Part shown: positions 17,413 to 25,557 of the stretch, piece after piece
How the letters are laid out: every line of letters begins with the position of its first letter
Numbering within the stretch: the stretch's first letter is position 1
From: Pacificitalea manganoxidans
GTDB lineage: Bacteria; Pseudomonadota; Alphaproteobacteria; Rhodobacterales; Rhodobacteraceae
Direction: 5' to 3'
DNA: 64,000 nt
NCBI RefSeq assembly: GCF_002504165.1
Contig: NZ_CP021404.1
Coordinates: 2,914,001-2,978,000, forward strand
Made by a program: the position numbers and the translations under genes
The notes under the pieces: generated by a model
Told to the model about the DNA's origin: nothing
Databases searched by the model: none
What the model saw: only the letters and a program-made list of their open reading frames with translations

Positions 17413-17772
17413 ATGCCCATGCTTCCCCCGCGCGCGACCTGCGCCGCAGTGATCGGCCTGCTTGTCGCGCCCCTGATCGGTGCAGGTGCCGCGCGCGCCG
17501 ACAGCTATCTGATGGGCGTCGGCCAATGGACGTGCACCCGGATGATCGACACGTTTACCGATGGCGCGCCGGTCGAAAAGGGTCAGGCCGCGGGCTGGAT
17601 CCTTGGCTTCTGGTCCGCTGCGACGGCATATGAGGCCCCCGCTTTCACCGCGCAGCTTGAGGAGGTCGGCGGCGCACGCGTCGTGCAGGCCACCATCCGC
17701 GAATGCCGCAACAATCCCGAAGCCCTGGTCGGCATCGTCTCTTCGGCGCTGCTGGTCAAAAGCCGGAGCTAA
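17413..17772 (+). CDS. Small periplasmic protein, HdeA/Rap1a-like layout
   Basis: A 119-residue protein with a signal peptide ending GAGAARA (about residue 29). The mature ~90 residues contain two cysteines, C41 (WTCTRMID) and C98 (TIRECRNNP), placed to make one disulfide, and a central AAGWILGFWSAATAY helix. This spacing resembles the HdeA acid chaperone and Rap1a/Tai immunity folds, but the similarity is too weak to name a family. It lies between mtnP (61 bases) and apt (3 bases), so co-translation with apt is likely, though no functional link is evident. Confidence 0.75.
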   Translation: MPMLPPRATCAAVIGLLVAPLIGAGAARADSYLMGVGQWTCTRMIDTFTDGAPVEKGQAAGWILGFWSAATAYEAPAFTAQLEEVGGARVVQATIRECRNNPEALVGIVSSALLVKSRS

Positions 17773-17775
17773 CCA

Positions 17776-18333
17776 ATGCCCGACACGACGACGACCCGCG
17801 ACCGCAAAGAGGTGCGCGACTATATCCGCACGATTGCCGATTTTCCGCACGAAGGTATCCTGTTTCGCGACGTGACAACGCTGTTCGCCGATCCGCGTGG
17901 GTTCCGCATGGCGGTGGATCAGATGATCCATGCATGGGCGGGCCAGCAGATCGACCGGGTCGTGGGACTGGAGGCGCGCGGCTTTATCCTTGGCGGGGCA
18001 ATTGCGCATCAGCTGTCGCTGGGCTTCGTCCCGATCCGGAAGAAGGGCAAGCTGCCCGCCACAACCATCGCCGAAAGCTACACGCTCGAATATGGCGAGG
18101 CCGTGGTGGAAATTCACGACGATGCCATCCGCCCGGGCGAAAAGGTGCTGCTGGTCGATGACCTGCTGGCCACGGGCGGCACCGCTGCCGCTGGCATCCG
18201 GCTGGTCGAACGGCTGGGCGGGTCGGTGATGGGCTGCGGATTTGTCGTGGATCTGCCGGATCTGGGCGGGCGGGCGAAGCTCGAAGCGCTCGGCATGGAT
18301 GTGCATGCGATTTGTGCCTATGAGGGGCTTTGA
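17776..18333 (+). CDS. apt: Adenine phosphoribosyltransferase
   Basis: Makes AMP from adenine and PRPP. The 185 residues carry the PRPP-binding motif [14 protein letters not shown] (about 125-138), the flexible loop segment [18 protein letters not shown] and the N-terminal [21 protein letters not shown], all typical of Apt. The start is 3 bases past the small periplasmic gene. With mtnP upstream it forms an adenine salvage unit. Confidence 0.95.
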   Translation: MPDTTTTRDRKEVRDYIRTIADFPHEGILFRDVTTLFADPRGFRMAVDQMIHAWAGQQIDRVVGLEARGFILGGAIAHQLSLGFVPIRKKGKLPATTIAESYTLEYGEAVVEIHDDAIRPGEKVLLVDDLLATGGTAAAGIRLVERLGGSVMGCGFVVDLPDLGGRAKLEALGMDVHAICAYEGL

Positions 18334-18354
18334 GCCGCCGGAGGATCCAGACCC

Positions 18355-19770
18355 ATGCTGACCCCCGCCGATGACCGTTTCGAGGCCGGGCTGCGCGCGT
18401 CCCTGCCCGCCGCTGCCTTCCGCCCGCTGGAGCCGCGCTATCTGGAAGAACCCCGCGGCCTAAGCCGGGCCGGCGACGCGCTGCTGATTGCACCAGCCAC
18501 CACGTCGGAGGCCGCCACGGCGATCCGCGCAGCCCAATCCGCCCGTGTGCCTGTTGTGCCCTATGGTGGCGGCACCGGCCTAGTCGGCGGGCAAATCGGC
18601 GTAGACCTGCCCCGCCCGCTGGTCATCACGCTGGAGCGTATGACTGTGGTCCGCGCCACCTACCCCGCCGAAAACACGCTGGTGGTAGAGGCGGGCGCGA
18701 TCCTTGCCCATGTGCAGCAGGCCGCTCATGACATTGACCGGCTGTTCCCGCTGTCGCTGGCCTCCGAAGGCTCGGCCCGGATCGGGGGATTGCTATCGAC
18801 CAATGCGGGCGGCGTTAATGTCCTGCGCTACGGCACCACCCGCGATCTGGTGCTGGGGGTGGAGGCAGTCCTTCCTGACGGATCGGTGCTGAACGGTTTG
18901 AAACGTCTGCGCAAGGACAACACCGGCTATGACCTGCGCCATTTACTGATCGGGGCGGAGGGCACGCTGGGCCTGATTACCGCTGCGGCGCTGCGCCTTA
19001 TGCCGCGTCCCGCACAACAGGGTGCCGCGTTTTTCGTAGTGCCGGACCCCGATGCCGCGTTGCGGCTGCTGGATCTGGCGCAACGGCGTGTCGGTCCCGG
19101 TCTGGATGCGTTCGAACTGATCTCGGGACAGGGGCTGCAGTTTCAGCGTGACACCATGCCCGACCTGCGCCACCCATTTGCCGACCTACCCGACTGGGCC
19201 GTCCTCATCGATCTGGGTTTACCAGCCGGGGCCACACCAGAAACCGTGCTGGAAGAGCTGTTCGCCGAAGCGCATGAGGCCGGGTTGGTCTGCGACGGCG
19301 TGATCGCGCAATCCGGTGCCCAGCGCGACGCATTCTGGGAGGTCCGCGAACGCATCCCGGAGGCGAACCGTCGCGTCGGCTCGATCAGTTCGCATGACAT
19401 CTCACTACCCTTGTCGGCGGTGCCGGACTTCCTGCGCCATGCCGGGTCGGTGCTGGGCCGGGCGGGCGATCTGCGGATCAATGCGTTTGGCCATCTGGGC
19501 GATGGGAACCTGCACTATAATGTCTTCCCCGCGCCCGGCCGGGTCCGCGCGGACTATGCCGACCGGGTCGCGGAGATCAAACGCACGGTGTTCGATATTG
19601 TGCGCGAGTTCGACGGTTCATTCAGCGCCGAGCATGGCATTGGTCGGCTGAAAGTCGGTGAGTTGGAGCATTACGGCGACCCGACAAAGCTGGCCGCGAT
19701 GCGGGCGATCAAATCGGCGCTCGATCCTGCCGGAATCATGAACCCCGGCGCCGTGCTGCGCGGGACGTGA
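18355..19770 (+). CDS. FAD-linked 2-hydroxyacid dehydrogenase, GlcD/D-2-hydroxyglutarate type
   Basis: A 471-residue flavoprotein with an N-terminal PCMH-type FAD domain (VPVVPYGGGTGLVGGQIG at about 63-80; PLSLASEGSARIGGLLSTNAGG shows the family glycine run) and a C-terminal FAD-oxidase domain with HLGDGNLHYNVF, which holds the metal- and substrate-binding histidines, and EHGIGRLKVGEL. Such enzymes oxidise D-lactate, glycolate or D-2-hydroxyglutarate. No glcE or glcF genes follow, so the single-gene D-2-hydroxyglutarate or D-lactate dehydrogenase roles fit better than glycolate oxidase, but this is undecided. It starts 21 bases after apt. Confidence 0.88.
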   Translation: MLTPADDRFEAGLRASLPAAAFRPLEPRYLEEPRGLSRAGDALLIAPATTSEAATAIRAAQSARVPVVPYGGGTGLVGGQIGVDLPRPLVITLERMTVVRATYPAENTLVVEAGAILAHVQQAAHDIDRLFPLSLASEGSARIGGLLSTNAGGVNVLRYGTTRDLVLGVEAVLPDGSVLNGLKRLRKDNTGYDLRHLLIGAEGTLGLITAAALRLMPRPAQQGAAFFVVPDPDAALRLLDLAQRRVGPGLDAFELISGQGLQFQRDTMPDLRHPFADLPDWAVLIDLGLPAGATPETVLEELFAEAHEAGLVCDGVIAQSGAQRDAFWEVRERIPEANRRVGSISSHDISLPLSAVPDFLRHAGSVLGRAGDLRINAFGHLGDGNLHYNVFPAPGRVRADYADRVAEIKRTVFDIVREFDGSFSAEHGIGRLKVGELEHYGDPTKLAAMRAIKSALDPAGIMNPGAVLRGT

Positions 19771-19895
19771 GTTTGGCCGGACCGGATCGCTGTAACATCA
19801 CGGCCTGTGGCGCGACCAAGGCGGCAGCCTGACGCCCCATAGGGGTCCATGCGCCTGCGTCGGCGGGACCGGATGTTTCACGTCAAACAGTCAGA

Positions 19896-19926
19896 CGCCG
19901 GAAGCGCGCATCAACCGCTTCCGGCG
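19896..19926 (+). terminator. Hairpin after the FAD dehydrogenase, possible terminator
   Basis: CGCCGGAAGCG and CGCTTCCGGCG make a perfect 11-bp stem with a 9-base loop. Only CCTTAGGG follows, so there is no real U-tract; it may be a processing or pausing structure. Confidence 0.45.
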
Positions 19927-20173
19927 CCTTAGGGTGTCCCGCGCCGCTCGCAACATCCGGGGGAACAAGGAAGTTCTTGGCGGTGCAGGTCGAAACGGGC
20001 GATCCTATCGTGCCCTGACAGACGCCGGATGGGGAAGCCGCGCCTTTCCAAATTTCTAATCCCGAGAAGTTACTTATGCGTTAACTCCAATTCCATAACA
20101 CACGCCCCGGATGTGCAATTGGCAAGGGACTGTTATTTTTCTCGCAAACGTTACGGAAAACGCTGCCCCGACA

Positions 20174-20202
20174 CCGTCACATTTCGCCGTAGTTGCTATA
20201 AT
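20174..20202 (+). promoter_or_regulatory. Possible promoter of the capsule export genes
   Basis: A perfect TATAAT (20197-20202) lies 17 bases after CCGTCA, a half-matching -35, within AT-rich DNA about 110 bases before the ABC ATPase start. Confidence 0.4.
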
Positions 20203-20311
20203 TCGCTCCACCTCGCTGACATAATGACGTCCCATTGGGGCACTACAAACTGACCGGAACACCCGAGCCTTTTTCGGGCTGTCCCTTGATTTAGTGTGAG
20301 TTGAGCCGCGC

Positions 20312-20965
20312 ATGTTGGAGTTCGTAAACGTCAGCAAGTCCTTCTGGACCGGGAAGCAGCGCAAGGTGATTCTCGACCGGGCTTCGCTGCGCGTGGAACT
20401 TGGCAATTCCATCGGCATCCTCGCTCCCAACGGCACGGGCAAGACCACGCTCATCAACATGATGGCCGGGCTGGAGAAGCCCGACGAAGGCGAAATTCAC
20501 CGCACCTGCCGCATCTCATTTCCGTTAGGTTTCATGGGCGGTGTCGTAAATCGCCATACCGGAACCGAAAACGCGCGCTATATCGCCCGGCTCTACGGTC
20601 TCGATGCCGACTATGTCGAGGCCTTCGCACGGTGGCTGTGCGGAATTGAGGAATATTTCGACATGCCCGTCGGCACATATAGCCAGGGTATGCGGGCGCG
20701 GTTCTGCTTCTCGCTGATGCTGGCGCTCGATTTCGACATGTATCTCATCGACGAGGGCATGCCCGCGACGACGGATGTGGAATTCAATCGCAAAGCGGGG
20801 GAGATCCTGCGCGAGCGGCTGCAGAACACGACCGTGGTGATGGTGTCCCACCAGGCCGCCGTATTGGAGAAATTCTGTCGCTCCGCGGCGGTATTGCGGG
20901 ATGGTCAACTGACCATGTTCGACACCCTGGAAGAAGCGAAGCAGCTCTATGACTACCAAGCTTAA
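20312..20965 (+). CDS. Capsular polysaccharide export ATPase, KpsT-like
   Basis: ATP-binding subunit of a polysaccharide ABC exporter. The 217-residue length and motifs match the KpsT/BexA/CtrD group: Walker A ILAPNGTGKTT (36-46; an alanine in place of the usual first glycine), a signature written TYSQGMRAR rather than LSGGQ, Walker B MYLIDEGMP, and VVMVSHQAAVLEKFC as the switch region. It overlaps the next gene by 17 bases, so both are co-translated. The permease (KpsM) that should pair with it is not encoded in this window. Confidence 0.88.
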   Translation: MLEFVNVSKSFWTGKQRKVILDRASLRVELGNSIGILAPNGTGKTTLINMMAGLEKPDEGEIHRTCRISFPLGFMGGVVNRHTGTENARYIARLYGLDADYVEAFARWLCGIEEYFDMPVGTYSQGMRARFCFSLMLALDFDMYLIDEGMPATTDVEFNRKAGEILRERLQNTTVVMVSHQAAVLEKFCRSAAVLRDGQLTMFDTLEEAKQLYDYQA

Positions 20966-22826
20966 AGCGAGCAAGTTCCGCATCCACCGGGGGGCACCGC
21001 TCTTTCAGCGCAGCGAAACCGCACAGGACGTAGCCCGGCTGGAGGCGACGACCGGCAGCGTGGCCACGCGCGAGGTCACGGCCAAGCCGCGGCCGGTGAC
21101 AACCGTCAAACGTCAGCCGGGCGCGAAAACCGCCCCCCGCCCGACCCCCAGCGATGATGGCGCGGCCACCCCCGCCCCCCGGCGTCAGGCCCCGCGCATC
21201 GTCGAGACCGCAACGCCCGACCCCTATAATGACGATCATGCGATGGCCGATCCGGCCCGGCTGTTCGAAGCGCCCGAAATGGTGGCGCCTCCCTTGGCAG
21301 ACGAACCCGCAGCCGCCCGCCCGACCCCCAACCGGATCGGCGCCGATGTGCCGACGCCGGAAGATGACGCACATGTCGAAGCTGATATCGCCGCGATCCG
21401 CCGCGAAGGTCTGACAGGACGGCAGTTGCGCATGGCGCGGCGTGTGGCGTTGAAGCACGGGCTAGAGCCGGTATCGGATTTCGACGCGATCCGCCTGCTG
21501 CGCGCCAAGGGCATTGACCCGTTCCAGCGCTCCAACATGCTCGACCTTGTTGTGGCGGAAACCTCTCAGCCCGTGCAAACGCCCCGGACGCAGTTACCGC
21601 AGACCGTGCCACAACCCGGCACCAACCTGCCCTCGACCGAGTTCTCGAAACCGGCAGAGGTGGCGAAACCGGCCGAGCGTCGCGCCGACGCGATCCAGCG
21701 TATCCAGCGGGATATTGCGAAACGGCGGCGCAGGAAATTCCTGCTTTTGATGGCGCGGCTTGCGGTGTTCGTGTTCCTGCCGACGCTGTTGGTGGGCTAC
21801 TATTATTTCAAGATCGCGACGCCCCTTTACGCGACCAAATCCGAATTCGTCATCCAGCAGGCCGAAACCCAGTCGGCCGCCGGGCTGGGCGGCCTGTTCC
21901 AAGGCACCGGGCTTGCCGTGCAGCAGGACAGCACCACGGTGCAGTCCTATCTGCAATCGCGCGACGCGATGCTGCGGCTCGACCGGGATCAGGGGTTCAA
22001 ATCGCATTTCTCGCAGGACTGGATCGATCCGTTGCAGCGCCTGCCCGAAGACGCCAGCAACGAGGCCGCCTATAAAGCCTACCAGCGCAACGTGAAGATT
22101 GGCTACGATCCGACAGAAGGCATCCTGAAGATGGAGGTGATCGCCGCCTCCCCCGCCGCCAGTCAGGCCTTCTCGGAGCATCTGATCAGCTATGCCGAGG
22201 AGCAGGTCGATAACCTGACCCAACGCCTGCGGGCCGATCAGATGTCCGGGGCAAGCTCCAGCTTCGACGAGGCGGAGCAGCGCGTGCAGGAGGCCCAGAC
22301 CCGCGTGCTAGAACTGCAAGAGCAGCTCGGCGTGCTCGATCCGGTGACCGAAACCAGTTCCATCATGCAGCAGGTCACGCAATTCGAGGTGCAGCTGCGC
22401 CAGAAACAACTGGAGCTTCAGCAACTGCTCGCCAACAGCCGCCCCAATCAGGCGCGCGTGGATGCCGTGCGCGGCGAAATTCAACGCTTGCAAGAGTTGA
22501 TCGGAAACATGCGGTCGTCCATGACGGACAGCAATACCGGCGGCGCATCTTTGGCCCGGATCACCGGCCAGCTTCGCATCGCGGAGGCCGATCTTGCAAC
22601 GCGGCAGTTGCTGCTTCAGCAGGCGTTGACGCAGCTTGAAACTGCCCGGATCGAGGCCAATCGGCAGACCCGTTACCTGTCGCTTGGCGTCAATCCCATC
22701 GCCCCGGATGAGCCGACCTACCCCCGCGCGGCGGAAAACACGATGCTGGCCTTTGTCATCTTTGCGGGCATCTACCTGATGATGAGCTTGACCGCCTCGA
22801 TCCTGCGTGAACAAGTTTCCGCCTGA
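20949..22826 (+). CDS. Capsule export inner-membrane protein, KpsE/BexC-like, with long N-terminal extension
   Basis: Polysaccharide co-polymerase-type protein thought to span the periplasm with KpsD during capsule export. The 625 residues are well above the ~370-390 of KpsE. Residues 1-260 are a proline- and alanine-rich cytoplasmic extension with a conserved-looking block GLTGRQLRMARRVALKHG. Then come a membrane helix at about 265-285, a periplasmic Wzz-like beta region (YATKSEFVIQQAETQS), coiled coil from about 420 to 580 rich in Q, E, L and R, and a final helix (NTMLAFVIFAGIYLMMSL). The start overlaps the ATPase gene by 17 bases. Confidence 0.85.
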   Translation: MTTKLKASKFRIHRGAPLFQRSETAQDVARLEATTGSVATREVTAKPRPVTTVKRQPGAKTAPRPTPSDDGAATPAPRRQAPRIVETATPDPYNDDHAMADPARLFEAPEMVAPPLADEPAAARPTPNRIGADVPTPEDDAHVEADIAAIRREGLTGRQLRMARRVALKHGLEPVSDFDAIRLLRAKGIDPFQRSNMLDLVVAETSQPVQTPRTQLPQTVPQPGTNLPSTEFSKPAEVAKPAERRADAIQRIQRDIAKRRRRKFLLLMARLAVFVFLPTLLVGYYYFKIATPLYATKSEFVIQQAETQSAAGLGGLFQGTGLAVQQDSTTVQSYLQSRDAMLRLDRDQGFKSHFSQDWIDPLQRLPEDASNEAAYKAYQRNVKIGYDPTEGILKMEVIAASPAASQAFSEHLISYAEEQVDNLTQRLRADQMSGASSSFDEAEQRVQEAQTRVLELQEQLGVLDPVTETSSIMQQVTQFEVQLRQKQLELQQLLANSRPNQARVDAVRGEIQRLQELIGNMRSSMTDSNTGGASLARITGQLRIAEADLATRQLLLQQALTQLETARIEANRQTRYLSLGVNPIAPDEPTYPRAAENTMLAFVIFAGIYLMMSLTASILREQVSA

Positions 22827-22986
22827 CGGGTGCGCCTTTCCACACGCGTTGCGGGACTTCCGCGCGCGATGTGCTATCTCACGGTTCACCACGCCATGTG
22901 AGCGCCAACAGTCCCGCAAATGCGGGGCGCTTGGGCGCATGTCGCGTCACGCGGCGGAATTGTTTGAACTCGGGGGATCTGCCTGA

Positions 22987-23826
22987 ATGACCGATGTCGA
23001 AATCGGCGGCGCACGCATCAGCAACACCGCGCCGCTGACCGTGATCGCCGGACCGTGCCAGCTTGAAAGCTATGACCACGCCGCGATGATTGCGCGGACC
23101 ATGTCCGAAATCTGTGCCGAGCATGGCGCGACCTATGTATTCAAGGCGAGCTTCGACAAGGCCAACCGCACCTCTCTTTCGGGTCAGCGGGGCGTGGGAA
23201 TGGATGCGGGACTGCGCATCCTGTCAGACATCCGCTCCGAATTTGGCTGCCCGGTCCTGACCGACATCCACACCGCCGATCAATGCGCCCCGGCCGCCGA
23301 AGCCGTGGACATTCTGCAAATCCCCGCTTTTCTGTGCCGCCAGACCGATCTGTTGCTGGCCGCCGGCGAAACCGGCGCCGTCATCAACATCAAGAAGGGG
23401 CAGTTCCTTGCCCCGTGGGACATGGCCAATGTCGTGTCAAAGATCGAAAGCACCGGAAACAAGCGCATCCTGTTGACCGAGCGGGGGTCGTCCTTTGGCT
23501 ACAACACGCTGGTCACCGATATGCGCGCGCTGCCGCAGATGGCGGCGACGGGTTATCCGGTGGTGATGGATGCCACCCATTCCGTCCAGCAGCCCGGAGG
23601 CTTGGGCGGCGCGAGCGGCGGGCAGCGGGAATTCGCCCCCGTTATGGCGCGCGCGGCAGTGGCCGTGGGCGTGGCCGCGGTGTTTATCGAAACCCACGAA
23701 GCGCCCGACACCGCCCCCTCGGACGGGCCGAATATGATCCCGTTGAACGAGATGAGGAACCTTGTGGACATCCTCATGCGTTTCGACACACTGGCCAAGG
23801 CACATCCGCTGCCGGCCCTGCAGTAA
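22987..23826 (+). CDS. kdsA: 3-deoxy-8-phosphooctulonate synthase
   Basis: Condenses PEP and arabinose 5-phosphate to KDO 8-phosphate for lipopolysaccharide and for the KDO linker of ABC-exported capsules. The 279 residues show [10 protein letters not shown] near residue 20, [32 protein letters not shown] and [13 protein letters not shown]. The cysteine in AGPCQLES where E. coli has asparagine marks the metal-dependent class. Position downstream of capsule export genes suits a role in capsule linker supply, though it also serves lipid A core. No strong ribosome site is visible; the preceding 160 bases contain only a short hairpin. Confidence 0.95.
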   Translation: MTDVEIGGARISNTAPLTVIAGPCQLESYDHAAMIARTMSEICAEHGATYVFKASFDKANRTSLSGQRGVGMDAGLRILSDIRSEFGCPVLTDIHTADQCAPAAEAVDILQIPAFLCRQTDLLLAAGETGAVINIKKGQFLAPWDMANVVSKIESTGNKRILLTERGSSFGYNTLVTDMRALPQMAATGYPVVMDATHSVQQPGGLGGASGGQREFAPVMARAAVAVGVAAVFIETHEAPDTAPSDGPNMIPLNEMRNLVDILMRFDTLAKAHPLPALQ

Positions 23827-23854
23827 CCTTCCGTTTATGCGATCAGGAGCAGAC

Positions 23855-25351
23855 ATGAAGACCCCATCGCCGACCGTCACGCCGAACACATGGGAATTCC
23901 TGCGCGATCCGATGATCACGCCGACGGGCTTCCGCGAATATGATGCGCGCTGGCAATACCCCGAGGCCGTGAACCTGCCCGGCATTACCGCGCTGGGTCT
24001 GGGTCTGGGCACGCAGATGCATCGTCGCGGGCTCGACCCCGTGATCTGCGTCGGCAACGATTACCGGGACTATTCGCTGTCCATCAAGAACGCGCTGATC
24101 CTCGGGCTTGTCCAAGCGGGCATCACGGTCAAGGATATCGGCCCTTGCATCACGCCGATGGCCTATTTCAGTTCCTTCCACCTTGGTATTCCGGCCGTGG
24201 CCTGTGTCACCGCCTCTCACAACCCGAACGGTTGGACCGGGGTCAAAATGGGCTTCCAGATGCCCCTGACCCATGGCCCCGATGAAATGGACGAGCTGAA
24301 ACAGATCGTCATGGGCGGCGACTGGGAAACCCGCGAAGGCGGCTCCTGCGAACAGGTCGATGGTGTGTTCGAAGCCTATATGGACGACCTCGTCGGCGAC
24401 TTCAAAATGACCCGAAAGCTGAAGGTCGTCTGCGCTACAGGCAATGGCACTGCCTCCGCCTATGCGCCTGCGTTGTTCGAGCGGATCGGCGTCGAAGTGG
24501 TCGAAAGCCACAATACGCTCGACTACACCTTCCCGCATTACAACCCGAACCCCGAAGCGATGGAAATGCTGCACGACATGGCCGATTCCGTGCGGGCCTC
24601 CGGCGCTGATTTCGCGCTGGGCTTCGACGGCGACGGCGACCGCTGCGGTGTGGTCGATGATGAGGGCGAGGAGATCTTTGCCGATAAGGTCGGCGTCATC
24701 ATGGCCCGCGACCTGAGCAAGATCTATCCCGGCTCGACCTTTGTCGCGGATGTGAAATCCACGGGCCTCTTCGCGTCTGACCCCGAGCTTCAGGCCAATG
24801 GGGCAAAATCCGACTACTGGAAAACCGGCCACAGCCACATGAAGCGCCGGGTGCATGAACTGGGCGCCTTGGCCGGGTTCGAGAAATCGGGCCACTACTT
24901 CCTCGCGGAGCCGGTAGGCCGCGGCTACGATGACGGCATGCGCGTCGCGGTCGAAATCTGCAAACTGATGGACCGCAACCCGGACAAATCCATGTCCGAT
25001 CTGCGCAAGGCCCTGCCGCGAACATGGTCCACGCCCACGATGTCGCCCCATTGCCCCGACACCGAAAAATACGAGGTGCTCGACCGCTTGGTGCAGAAAA
25101 TCGTGGCCAAGGCCGATGCAGGCGACACCTTCGCCGGGCGTAAGGTCGATCAGGTGGTCACGGTAAACGGCGCGCGGGTGATCCTCGACAACGGCTCCTG
25201 GGGGCTGGTGCGGGCGTCGTCGAACACGCCGAATCTTGTCGTCGTCTGCGAAAGCTCGGACAGCGACGAAGAACTACGCGCGATTTTTAAGGAGATCGAC
25301 GATGTGATCCGCACCGAGCCGTCGGTGGGCGAATACGATCAGAAGATCTGA
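23855..25351 (+). CDS. Phosphomannomutase/phosphoglucomutase
   Basis: Interconverts hexose 6- and 1-phosphates, feeding nucleotide sugars for polysaccharides. The ATG at 23855, with CAGGAG upstream, gives 498 residues. The alpha-D-phosphohexomutase domains show the phosphoserine loop VTASHNPNGWTG, the metal loop GFDGDGDRCGVV, the sugar-binding FEKSGHYFLAEP and a C-terminal phosphate-binding loop VRASSNTPN. The last is a slight variant of the usual R-x-S-N-T-x-P, and GEMSGH is replaced by FEKSGH. It follows kdsA by 28 bases and ends in a strong terminator, closing the surface-polysaccharide group. Confidence 0.92.
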   Translation: MKTPSPTVTPNTWEFLRDPMITPTGFREYDARWQYPEAVNLPGITALGLGLGTQMHRRGLDPVICVGNDYRDYSLSIKNALILGLVQAGITVKDIGPCITPMAYFSSFHLGIPAVACVTASHNPNGWTGVKMGFQMPLTHGPDEMDELKQIVMGGDWETREGGSCEQVDGVFEAYMDDLVGDFKMTRKLKVVCATGNGTASAYAPALFERIGVEVVESHNTLDYTFPHYNPNPEAMEMLHDMADSVRASGADFALGFDGDGDRCGVVDDEGEEIFADKVGVIMARDLSKIYPGSTFVADVKSTGLFASDPELQANGAKSDYWKTGHSHMKRRVHELGALAGFEKSGHYFLAEPVGRGYDDGMRVAVEICKLMDRNPDKSMSDLRKALPRTWSTPTMSPHCPDTEKYEVLDRLVQKIVAKADAGDTFAGRKVDQVVTVNGARVILDNGSWGLVRASSNTPNLVVVCESSDSDEELRAIFKEIDDVIRTEPSVGEYDQKI

Positions 25352-25376
25352 CCTTAGCGGATCATACAGCAGCATC

Positions 25377-25402
25377 AGGGCGGGGATTTCCCCGCCCTTT
25401 TT
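25377..25402 (+). terminator. Rho-independent terminator after the phosphohexomutase
   Basis: AGGGCGGGG and CCCCGCCCT form a perfect 9-bp stem with an ATTT loop, followed by TTTT, 25 bases after the stop. Confidence 0.88.
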
Positions 25403-25557
25403 CATGCGCCCCGCCCGGCATACCCGCCCGCCCTGCCCTTGCGCCCGTGGGCTATGGCAGGTCTGTGGCTTGGAAACCGGCGCGCGGGCGCCATACTTCT
25501 GTTGCAGATGACACCGCTGGCCCCCTGCGCAGGGCCGCCCTGCTGCAAGGTCCGCTC

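Larger units (their letters stand above)
19771..20311 (+). other. 541-base gene-free leader before the capsule export genes
   Basis: I see no convincing gene here. The left half is GC-rich and holds a strong hairpin at 19896-19926. From about 20041 to 20260 the composition turns AT-rich compared with all neighbours, and it contains TATAAT at 20197-20202. The abrupt composition change and length suggest a regulatory region for the following capsule genes, or acquired DNA. A 74-codon open frame inside has no coding character. Confidence 0.5.

Noticed and set aside
20029-20253. 74-codon frame in the AT-rich leader
   Set aside because: No ribosome site, no motif and promoter-like sequence within it.
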